Assembly: GCF_905220365.1 (NCBI RefSeq)
Contig: NC_061124.1
Location: forward strand, 16,298,070 to 16,362,069
Direction: 5' to 3'
Length of the DNA: 64,000 nt
DNA from: Vanessa cardui
Taxonomy: Eukaryota > Arthropoda > Insecta > Lepidoptera > Nymphalidae
The notes beneath the pieces were generated by a model. That model made no database searches and was not told where the DNA came from. It saw nothing but the letters and a program-made list of their open reading frames with translations. The position numbers were made by a program, and so were the translations under genes. The first letter of the stretch is position 1. Each line of letters opens with the position of its first letter. Of the stretch, positions 50,801 to 62,200 are shown piece by piece.

Positions 50801-52880
50801 GAGAAATAAAAAAAAATACGAAAATTATGTATAATTTGTGTATGCCCACCCTATTTTAGTGTTGTATCATTTAAAACAATTTGAGTGCAATTAACAAAAT
50901 AAAATCAAACATAATGTTCTTATATGTAGGTGCAGCAGCCAGAGTCTCGACCTCTCAGATATCATTTTTAGAATTCTGCTTTCGGGGCTCACTGGAACTC
51001 TAAAATTATACATATTTGTTTGAGCAATGTAGGCCCGCTTCGTGCAGTGGTCCCTACGCATATCTACGTCCCTGGGAGGGTGAGTAGCCACCACTGCTGA
51101 AAGACACTGGTACTTCAAGAGCAATATTAATAATTCGTTGTAAAAATAATGTCTCCCCAACCTTAGGAATGAACAAAAATGTCATTTCCCTAGTACCTGT
51201 AGCTACAATGGCTAACTCATCATTTAAAATGAAATACAAATACACTGAGTATCTCTACTAGCGGTAAAACACAGTGAATACCTATCTAGGTAGGCTTGAA
51301 CAAAGCCGTACTACCGCTAAATATATTACATCAGTTCCTCTGACCCATCTGCCTAAACTGAATTCGCCTGAGTGATTAGAATTAAAATAATCTGGTATGG
51401 GCAGAACGCAAGGTATCGGGGCTCGCACTATTTACAGAATAGCCACGGAGTCCGGGACCTCAAGTCGTATCGGTTTAGTGTAATTTTAGAAAACATTATT
51501 GCTTCTTCACATTTAGAGTTACTTGCCCATCACTGCCTTTGGAACTTCAGCGGGAAGGTAATGTGATGTACAGCGACCTGTCGAGTACCCGATGCTCCTT
51601 TTCTAACCACAAACACAACGCAATGATCCATGAATTTTATAACTCTGAGCTCTGAGTTCTTAACCGATTAAAACTATTTCCCGGTGTAAGTTTAATGGGA
51701 TAGAAAGTACTGCCCATCACTGCCCGCTGGTCAGGCCCTCATGGTTTCCAGTTATACAATATTTTCTATGACTTCAATTGATAACTAATCAGTGGAATCA
51801 TTTGAATATTAATTATTGTAGTCAAAATTATATAAATTAAATTATAAAGAAACATAACATAACAGCCCTGACAAGAGAACTAGGAACCGAGACTGTATCG
51901 TGCCGATAGGGGGTAGTGTGTTTTACAGAGACTGCGCTCCCGGCGACGCACCGGACCAGGCGAGGCCTGGAGACATTGTTCTACGACGGACGATCTGTCT
52001 GTCTCAATATAATATTAACGTTATTTTTATTACGTTTTTACAGATCAGTCGTTATCGTTTTATACCTTCTTCAAATAAGCTATAGGTAAAACAGCTTACG
52101 ACGGATTTTTTTACCATTAATATGCACGCTTAATAATACTGAGCTACGTACGAAGACGACACTAGCAGAGGAAGTCAAGTCAAACGTTCCCTCAGTAATG
52201 TCAAATGCGCAGACGCGATGAGGGTCGGGCGACCCGCACTATCGCGAGGCTGCCGGTCCCAGTAGCCGGCGAGCAGGCGGCGCGACAGGTGCCCAGCGTG
52301 TAGGCTCGCGCGCCTCTGGCGGCCGCCGCGGCTCGCGCCGCGAACTTTGCCATACAACATTGACGACTCAGGCTCTCAGTGATGCGGAATCGCTCGTAAC
52401 GCTCGTACCATGCCAAGCCTTGCGTAATAATAATTATTGTCGTGTGAAATCCGCCTACGCTTTTATTTAAAGAATATATGTCTGAGCTTTCATACAACGT
52501 GTTGCGCGACCTACTTTCGCAGTCGAACTTATCGACTGGTAAATATATGTAAGAGTACAAGTTACGAAGATGAATCATATCTCTTAATACGAGCTGAAAC
52601 GCTTTTTCATTAAGTTAGTGCATAAGTTTCATTAATCGATTGATGTTCCAGTAATTCTGATCTATTTAAAATAAAACTTTTATGTATTTGATTATAGGCA
52701 ACAAAGAGAAGTTTCAAAAACTATTAATTATTATTGAAGTTGTAAAAATATATATTTTGACAATGAACTATTTAAATTATTATGTTTATACTATAGATAG
52801 AACAATAATAATTCGAATATTACGCACAATGTTCAATTCATAGAAATGATTCACTATAAAACGCTGTAATTTAAAGCAAG
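50801..52880. other. Intergenic region between acetyltransferase and guanylate cyclase
   Basis: Contains one copy of the unclassified repeat (51045-51325). GC-rich patches lie at about 51900-51970 and 52200-52345. They could be an upstream promoter or exon, but no splice-supported frame was found. Confidence 0.5.
51045..51325 (-). repeat. Unclassified interspersed repeat, copy 2
   Basis: Reading the minus strand gives GCGGTAGTACGGCTTTGTTC, CCTACCTAGATAGGTATTCA, then CAGGTACTAGGGAAATGAC and CCTAAGGTTGGGGAGACATT. This matches, with divergence, the landmarks of the copy at 25655. Confidence 0.65.
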
Positions 52881-52916
52881 TATATATTATAAATAAACAA
52901 GGAGCACCGGTCAGTT
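52881..52916 (+). promoter_or_regulatory. TATA box and initiator of the guanylate cyclase gene
   Basis: TATATATTATAAATAA (52881-52896) is followed by the arthropod initiator TCAGTT at 52911-52916. The TATA start lies about 32 bases before the initiator A, the expected distance. The start codon is about 130 bases downstream. Confidence 0.55.
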
Positions 52917-52932
52917 ATTGATCAGCTTATTC

Positions 52933-53032
52933 ATGGAACAGGAGACAGCTGTTTGATCCGACGCGGTCAGGCGAGCGAGTAATCTGTGCAGCGGAGCGCG
53001 AGCGCGGCGGGCGCATGGCGGCGGGCACGTGA
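52933..53032 (+). promoter_or_regulatory. Two short upstream reading frames in the cyclase leader
   Basis: An 8-codon frame (ATG 52933 to TGA 52954-52956) and a 6-codon frame (ATG 53015 to TGA 53030-53032) precede the main ATG at 53042. The second sits only 9 bases before the main start and reads ATGGCGGCGGGCACGTGA. Such frames can lower translation. This holds only if transcription starts at the initiator above. Confidence 0.45.
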
Positions 53033-53041
53033 CGCCGCGCC

Positions 53042-53276
53042 ATGCGCGTCCGCCCGCCGCTGCCGCTGTTGCTGTTCACGGGGGCCGTCGCCGCCATCAG
53101 CGCGCTGCCCTTCCATGTCCCGGCGTCCACTCCCGCGCCTCTGCTACTCGTGGCGCAGTCTGCTTGTCGGATGGAGGATCCGTCTCTCTTTTCTCAAAAA
53201 AGTCTCGAACGATATGCTGCTACTATCACACGATATTCCAATATTTCTCATCCATACCAACTTCTTAATTACGAAG
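53042..53276 (+). CDS. Guanylate cyclase exon 1: signal peptide
   Basis: Opens [20 protein letters not shown], a typical signal peptide with basic start, Leu-rich core and small residues, with cleavage likely near ISA-LP. The rest is the beginning of the ectodomain with one glycosylation site (NIS). Donor GTAAAAC, phase 1. In the leader the ATG is preceded by two short upstream frames. Confidence 0.75.
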
Positions 53277-56200
53277 GTAAAACTGAGTTCCTACGGGTTT
53301 CTTTTTTTGTGTAAATGTTAGTCCAAAGAGTGAGTCGAAGTTTATCGTTTTAGAAACTTGTGGCATGAACTGGGAAACTACCGTCACTCGCCGTGCATTG
53401 ACGACGCTCGGAGCGGGCGGCGGAGTAGTCCTATCGGGAAGGCCGGGGCCCGCAGTGTGTAACAGCGTGGCTTTAGCAGCACGGGCGCTGCACCGCCCGC
53501 AGCCTCCTGAGTGTAGCGAGACACAGGCTCGAGGAGCCGTTGTAGTTCGGCTCGCTGTGGACCTGCACTGGCGACGGGCTTTGATGTTACCAACGAGTGC
53601 TGTGACCAAGTGTGCTGTGGCGCAACAGGAAGTCGAGAGAGCTCTCATCGCAGGCGGTGTCCTCGTGAAACATGTACATACAAGTGCCGAAGACTCCTCT
53701 CTCCGTCCGCATGGTGAGCGACAGTACGATACAGGTGTAATGCCTTCAGACGATATGGAAATTTGTTTACGCGGTCGTAGAAATTTACTTTTCATATCAA
53801 ATTACAATCTCGACGTTGACTATAATCAAATATAATCAAATATTAATTACCTGTAAACAACTCGTTTTTGGTTACGTCGCACTCATTTGACTAGTATGTT
53901 TCAATTGTTTGAATATCAACCTGATCACATTAAGTCTTGAATGCAAGACATTAGACAACTTTTCGTTTTAAAATTATTTTAAATTCATTTATATTATGTT
54001 CAAAAATTGAAAATTAGGTCAAAAATCAGATTTCAATTCTTCAATAAATTTTATTGAAAAGGTGAGTGAACCATTGTAACAACAGGCACAAGGGACATAA
54101 CATCTTACTTTCCATCCGTGGTAGTGCATTGGCGATGCAATGGTTAATATTTCTTACCACTGTAAATGGGCAGTGGTGACCACTTACCATCAGTTGGCCC
54201 ATATGCTCGTCTGCCAACCAACGGAAAAAAGTGAATTAAAAAAATAATAGCGCATACATTTTTCGCATTTTCATAACTACTGAGTCAGAGTTAATGAATC
54301 TATTTTTTCCAGATGTTGGATATATTTAATAAAATACTTAAGATTTGAGTGTATTATGTAGCTATGTTTTCATGTTTTAGTGGTTATCCTTTGCGATTTA
54401 TCAATCAACGACTTGAAGATGGTAGAAAAATTGAACGACACCGATATACTAATTTTACACGTGGACGACCCTAGAACACTCAATGTCTCTGATTCAACAG
54501 ACAAAGTAATAAATTATAAAAATCACACAATTATAAAAAAAAAATTATCACCAACTGTGAAAACGATATTCACGGAATATTTATCAGATTATTTTGATTC
54601 TTCTCAAAAAACGATGTCACCGCGGCCGATACATTCAAATGAACTCTACTCATTGCCCGTAAAAGTAATAAAAACCTCGAACATTCCACATCGCACAACA
54701 CACGAGGAAAAGTTAAATCCTCTTAATTTTACGAAGATAAGCAGAAGCAACCTTAATAATAGTTTGCCTTTAAAAATTGAAAATTTGAGTTCTCGTCAAA
54801 AAAGGGGCACAGGAGACACACATTCTGAATATATTGGTACATTCGTAAAGAGTTTAAATCTGGCAATAAGTGATCGCGTATTAGTACTCACCAACGATTT
54901 TACGAATGTCAGATCAACAAGCCAAGATCTGTATCATGAAGTTCTGGAAGCCACTTTGTCACACCTAGAGGCCGATCGTCTCAAGTTGCAGCATTCTACG
55001 AACAAGTTTTTCTTATACAAAAGTGAACTTTTAAACAACAGCATAATATGGCGCCATTTTGCGACATTAACGGCTTTGTCGGAAAGATCAGTTGTCTCAT
55101 CCAACGAATGGGCTACCAAAGTTGTCGTGGACTTACCTGGCGAACTAGAATTAAAAATTTGGAGCAGCAAACGTAATCAAGAAGTTGAGGAGTTGAAAAT
55201 AATGAATAGAATAGAAATAACCCAGCTAGCCGTTGTAATGCTGTGTGTCGCGTGTACACTATTTGGCGCACTGGCGTTAGGCGCATTTTACGTGAGACGC
55301 TCATCCATTCGACATATGCCAAGGAGACCTCGTGCGGTCCCTATTCTTGCATCTACTGACTTCCAGTTCCCGGCTGATGAACGTCGTCGAGTAGGTGAAG
55401 GCATGGAGACCATGCTGTCCTGGCTTCAACAATTTCATGAATTTAGTGGCTCGGAACCAGAACGACCCGATTTACTTAAAAGGCCAGAACCTCTTGCTCC
55501 ATCTGCACCGTCTAGCACTTGTAGTGTCACGCGACTGGCGCCTGATAACCGTACCAGGTACAAGGTATGATTTTATTAAGTTTTATTGAGTGATTGAAAT
55601 GTTTTAGCGGTATTATTTATAGAACTATACTGAGTATTTTATGTTGTTAGGGAGATCCTGTCCACATGAAATACTTACCCGCTTCGACGCTCGAATTACG
55701 TCGTAAAACAATCGATATATTACTTGTGATGCAAAGTCTACGACATGAGAACTTGAATCCCTTTATTGGTGCGTAACATTCTTTATTTGCCATCAATTGG
55801 TTTGTCAAAGGTCGATCATTATGTGAAATTAATAAATTTCTAATTATACAATCAAATGTATGCAAAATGGCATTGCATTGCTTTAACACGATATGCTTAA
55901 ATACAATTGTACATTTAGGTTGCTTGACGGAAATCCGACCCGCGTTAGTATTCGAAGCATGCGGACGCGGCTCGTTGGAGGACGTACTAGTGGCTGATGA
56001 TATCCGACTGGACTGGACCTTTCGGCTCTCTCTGCTCACTGACTTAGTACGCGGCATGCGCTACCTGCATACTTCGCCTTTGCGCGTACACGCACGTCTC
56101 TCATCGCGAAATTGCGTCGTTGACTCTCGCTGGGTTCTGCGCATCACTGACTATGGCCTGCCTTCATTTACCTCTGCTCAGTCACTCCCCTACCCTCCTC

Positions 56201-59200
56201 GTTCTGCTCGGGGTTAGTATATAATTGTTAGTTATTGTAGAATGTAGTAGAGTGATTAAAATATTTTTACCCATTTATGTTGCACTCCAAGTTCGCAAGT
56301 AGAAACTTTTTTTGTTAGGTATAACTTGTTTAACTATACCTACGAATTAAAATTGTAATTATCCACTAGCTTTTAGTTATTATTAGACTTCTGATACAAT
56401 TTCGTTATCGTAAGTAATGACTGAGTCGAGATGGCCCAGTGGTTATAACGCGTGCATCTTAAGCGATGATTGCGGGTTCAAACCCAGGCAAGCATCGCTG
56501 TTTCATGTGTTTAATTTGTCTTTATAATTCATCTCGTGCTCAGCGGTGAAGGAAAACATCGTGAGGAAACCTGCATGTGACAAATTTCATAGAAATTGTG
56601 CCACATGTGTATTCCACCAACCAGCATTGGAACAGCGTGGTGGAATATGTTCCAAACCTTCTCCTCAAAGGGAGAGGAGGCCTTTAGCCCAGCAGTGGGA
56701 ATTTACAGGCTGTTGTTGTTGTTGTTGTTGTAAGTAATGACTGTAATCTTAGGTTAAATTATCTAAAACTTAACTCTCTCGCTTAGATCTGTTATGGACA
56801 GCTCCAGAGATTCTTCGAGAAACCAGTTCAGCGACGGTTCCAGGTGGTACGCAGGCGGGTGATGTGTTTTCATTTGCTATAATTATGCAAGAAGTCCTGG
56901 TCCGTGGCGAACCTTACTGTATGTTATCTCTTACACCTGAAGGTAAGAAAAGTTAGAAAGAATAATAATTATTTAAACAGTAAATGTATAATTAATTATA
57001 TATTTAAATCTACGCATAATTAATATTTAAATATACGTAAAATTACAAAGTGAATGTTAAATTTTTCAGAGATAGTGGACAAGTTAATTCACGCACCGCC
57101 GCTAATTCGGCCGTCGGTCTCGATGAGCGCGGCGCCGCCCGAGGCCGTGAGCGTGATGCGGCAATGCTGGAGCGAACAGCCCGACTTGCGGCCTGATTTC
57201 GTCCGGCTGTACGAAGTCTTTCGACACATGCACCGCGGACGGTAGAATTATTCGATTAAACATTTTTCGTTGAACATCTCAACGATATGCTACTTTTCAA
57301 ATTCTGAATGTATATGTATACTTTTGAAATTCTGAATGTTTTGATTCTTGTAATTCTGCTTGTACTAAAATTAGTAAAAAAATAAAAAGTCATATTCTCA
57401 CAGGAGCACAAACAAAATATACAAAAATGAGGCAATCGAGTTAATTTATTTACAGGAAAGTAAACATAGTTGATTCTATGTTTGAAATGTTAGAAAAGTA
57501 TAGCAACAATTTAGAAGAGTTGATTAAGGATCGGACTGAGCAACTCGATATGGAGAAGAAGAAGACCGAGCAACTGCTTAACAGAATGTTGCCGAGGTAA
57601 TTCTTTGTCTTTTTGCGACTTTCCAACTGAAAATTATTCTCTAAAATATATAGCGGACTTAAAAACGGCCACAGATCAGTAGCAGAGCGTCTGATGCTGG
57701 GGCTGCGCGTCGAGCCCGAGGAGTTCGAGGAGGTGTCGATATACTTCAGCGACATCGTGGGGTTCACGGCGCTCGCCGCGCGCTCCACTCCCGTGCAAGT
57801 GGTGGACCTGCTCAATGACCTCTACACGACTTTTGACGCAGCGATTGAACAGTACCGGGTCTATAAGGTATGACAACTTGTAACATAGAACATTCAGCAG
57901 TAATACAGCTATTGGTTTATTAGGAATTATTTAGTGTTGTTTGTAATTGGCAACCGAACGTATATTGTTTCATGTCATATTCATAAACTCATCAAAAATC
58001 AATCAAAATCAAAATCAAAATATACTTTATTCAAGTGGTCTTTTACAAGCACTTTTGAATCGTCAGTTAACAATTCAGTGAAGCTATCACCGGTTCGGAA
58101 AGTAGATTCTACCGAGAAGAACCGGCAAGAAACTTAGTAGTTACTCTTTTTCAACATTTAAAAAAAATACAGTCATGTTAGTTAATACAATTATTTAAAT
58201 TAATATATCCTGCCTGGAAGTCAACAGGTATTAATTCCACGCTTTTTTTATCATCTACAAAATCTTGTATCGAATAATACGCCTTTTTTACCAAATACTG
58301 AATACAAAATAACTGAATACAAAAACGGAACCCTTATAGGATCACTCGTGTGTCTGTCCGTCCGTCGCTTACACTCAATTGTCTCCGAATCTTTTAGACC
58401 GATTAAGTTGAAATTTGGTACACACATCAATTCCTGTAACCCAAATACAGAGGTGTGTCGTAAGCAGATGAAATCTGTATATGGGGAGTCATTTTTGGGG
58501 GGGAAGGGGAAAATTAAAAATATCTGAAAACTGCATCGTGTGGCATATCAAATGAAAGATCTTGTTGAGAAGATCTTAAATGTATTTTTTTGTAATTTTA
58601 AAATAAATAGTTTCCACGAAAATTGACCATTCCCCCCCCCTTATCTCCGAAACTACTGAACCTAAAATTTTGAAAAAATACAGAAATTAGTTTTCTCCTT
58701 ACAGATTATAGGAAAACCTATAAGAAGTCCATGATATTAAAATAACATGGTAAATCACTCAATATTGTGCGTACTTACATTTGCAGGTGGAATGTGTGGG
58801 AGAACATATTTTTTAACTCCAATGTTAAGTTTTGTTGAATCGGTTTTTAGATGTATATTTAATGAAAAAAATAAGCCCACAATGAGCATTCTACGACCAA
58901 TATTTTAGGAGATATTAACATCGTAAGGAACCCTCTTCACGCGAGTTCAACTCGCACTTGTCCCCTTTTTTTTTATAAACGATTTGAATTTACGAGACGG
59001 CAAAGTTAAAAATGTCTGCGGAATTTTATTATAGAAATGGATACCTTACCCTAGAAAGATTTATTGACTTTGCGGAGTCGGAAACTTGGCGTTATAAGCT
59101 TATACTTTTAGTGCATGTACAATGATTATCACTGATTTTATCAAAGTGATCAATGTCATTGTGAATATACATGATATCGTTGCATTCCTACTCTGTTAAA

Positions 59201-62200
59201 AACATCCCCAAGAAAGTCTCTAGCTCCAAGATTATAAATAAACCGGATTGCTCTCTTTTGTAAAATAAAGACAGATTAAATATCTGGAGCGTTACCCCAA
59301 AGTAATATGCCATATGACATAATACTGTGAAAATAACCAAAATAAACTAAACGAGCGGTATCAATATCAGTTAGTTGTCTAACTTTTCTAACCGCGTATG
59401 CTGCGGAGCTGAGTCTTCCTGTTAGGGACGACAAATGGGGACTCCACTGAAGTCTGGAATCCAATTCTATTCCCAAGAACACCGTAGTATCGGCTACATC
59501 AAGCGAGCCAAAGCTTAAAGATAAAGATTTGCTTTCTAACATTGGGTAGGTAAAAACTATACATTTTGTTTTTTGAGTATTCAAAACCAAATTATTTACT
59601 TTAAACCAATCTTGTATCTGTGATAATGCACCGTTTACATCGTCATAGTCAGTTTTTTTGTCCTGTCAACCTTAAAAATCAGTGAAGTATCTTCATCATA
59701 GACTTGTAGATCAGTAGACTTTATTCCATTAATGAAAACTTGCTGGATTCTTTGACTTAAGTATGAAGCAATGAGACCTTTAACGCCGTAATATTTGAGC
59801 TTTTAAAGAAGCGTTTCGTGTTCTACACAATCAAATGCTTTAGATAAATCACAGAATACTCCAATAGCATTCTGTGACTTCTCCCAAGCATCGTAAATAT
59901 GCTTAAGAAGCGCAATTCCCGCATCAGTTGTTGATCGACCTCTTGTAAAATCAAATTGCTCACTATGAAAAATGGTATCTGTACCAAAATGGATAAGAAG
60001 TTGATTTAAAATATTTTTTTCGAATATTTTACTTAAAGATAGGAGTATTGAAATAGGCCTGTAATTACTGGGATCACTCCTATTTCCATTCTTTAAAAGT
60101 GGCAAGACCTTACTACATTTTAACAAGTTAGGAAATGTACCCGTGTCCAAACTCTTGTCAAAAATTACTGCTATATACGGAGCAATATCGTGTATGACGT
60201 TATTTATGAATTTTACCGAAATGCCCCATACGTCGTCAGTTTTTTTTAATATTGAGTGTTTTAAATACTTTTATAACATATATTGCAGAAATTGTTTCAA
60301 AAGAAAAATCAATAACGCATTTGGAAACATTTTTATTTAATGATCTAGCTGCATCTAATGTAGATGATTTTAAATGAGATGTTATTTTATTAGGTATGTT
60401 ATCAAAAAATATTTCTAATAAATTTGCAACTTCCAATTCAGAATTTGTGTATTTACTGCCTGTGTAATTTGATTGGTATAATTTCCTTTTTAGGTTTTCC
60501 ACTAACACTTCCAATAATGTCCCAAGTGGCCTTTATTCTATTATCGGAAGTCAAAATTTTGTTCTTTATGTATAAAGACTTAGCATAAATACATACTGTT
60601 TTAAATATTTTGGAATATTTATTGACATATCCTAAAAAGGCTTCGTTTTGATTCCACTGCTTCATACCATATAGGTCGTATAATTTATTTCTGCCTTTAT
60701 ATATACCAATAGTAGCCCAGTCACTAAACTTCAATTTTGTATTATTATAAAATGATTTCATTTTGAATATTTTATTAAATTCTATTAATATTAATTCAAA
60801 AAATGAATTATAAAGTTCATTTGGATCTTGTGTCGTTAGATCTAAATAAGATAATTTACACGCCACAATATCTTTAAAACAGTTTACTTTATGAGCCGTT
60901 ATTTGAAACACATTTGTCAATACACGTAGAAGTATCGTTGGTTATTCGTGTTGGTTCATTAACTCGGTGCGTTAAATTAAATGACCTAAAAAATGTGACT
61001 AATCGAAAACTTAGCGAAGTTACTTTTAATAAGTCGACGTTAAAGTCGCCACATACAATTATATATTTATTACTTTCGCTTATCTTTTTAAGAACATCCT
61101 CCATAGTGGTCTCAAATAAGCAAAAATCTCCCGATGGGTACCTACCGGCCGGTACACGCATATTATAATGTACTGCGGACATTCCACGCAGGATAATTCG
61201 ATAGTACGTTCGACAGAGAGAGCCACAATATCTTTTTAAAGTTTGGGATATTAAATATGTCAAAACATCTAATCCAATTCTCTGTGAAACAAAATACATG
61301 AGTTTTATAACATTCTGAAAATAATTCTATTTCATGATCATCAACTCACTGCTTAAAGGTGGAGACTATCGGCGACGCTTACATGGTAGTTGGCGGGCTA
61401 CCCATCCGCTGCAGTGACCACGCGGAGAATGTGGCCACGATGGCGCTGCACTTGTTGCATCTAGCGGGACGCTTCCGCATCCGTCACCTGCCCGTCACGC
61501 CGCTGCACCTGCGGATCGGCTTGCACACGGGCGCGTGCTGCGCCGGCGTGGTCGGCCTCACTATGCCGCGCTACTGTCTGTTCGGCGATACTGTCAACAC
61601 CGCCTCCCGTATGGAGTCCACAGGTTTGTTATTCATGCGAATCCTGTTCGATTTACAATTTTTTTATTTGGTCAACTATTTATGATGGAATCTGCTTCGC
61701 GTTGCCCTTCTCATTGCTTTGCTTTGCATTTTATTTTATTATAAATTTTCTCTACTGGAATTGCCCCATTAATTTTGACCAGGAATATAATGGACACAGG
61801 AGCGGCATGGCGCATCCAAGTGTCGACGACGACCGCGGAGAAGACTGGTGGCGGCGGGAAGGCTACCGCTATGCGGTTCGCGCGGCTCTGACGCAGATCA
61901 AGGGCAAAGGCGCCATGCACACCTACTGGCTGCTCGGGAAAGAAGGTTTCGATAAGTCCTTACCGACGCCGCCGCCGCTCGAGTAAGTTACTTGGACTGA
62001 CAAAACGGTGCATGCTTAGTATTAAGAGATCTAAATATATTTACGAGTGTGTTGTCTATTACATAAAGGGTTCTTAAATGGCTCTATAATATTTGAGCAC
62101 AGAGCAAACAGTAACGTGTGTATATAGTGTATCGCAATACCAAAATTTGACATAATATTTTTATATAGTAAACTTATATTGCTACCACGACTATTGTCAA

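Larger units (their letters stand above)
57868..61358. other. Guanylate cyclase intron 9 (LINE-filled)
   Basis: This 3.5-kb intron splits the cyclase domain between YRVYK and VETIGD and is mostly filled by an antisense LINE with a nested insertion. Confidence 0.85.

Noticed and set aside
53265..53795. 176-codon minus-strand frame
   Set aside because: Antisense to cyclase exon 2, which has matching splice sites and phase.
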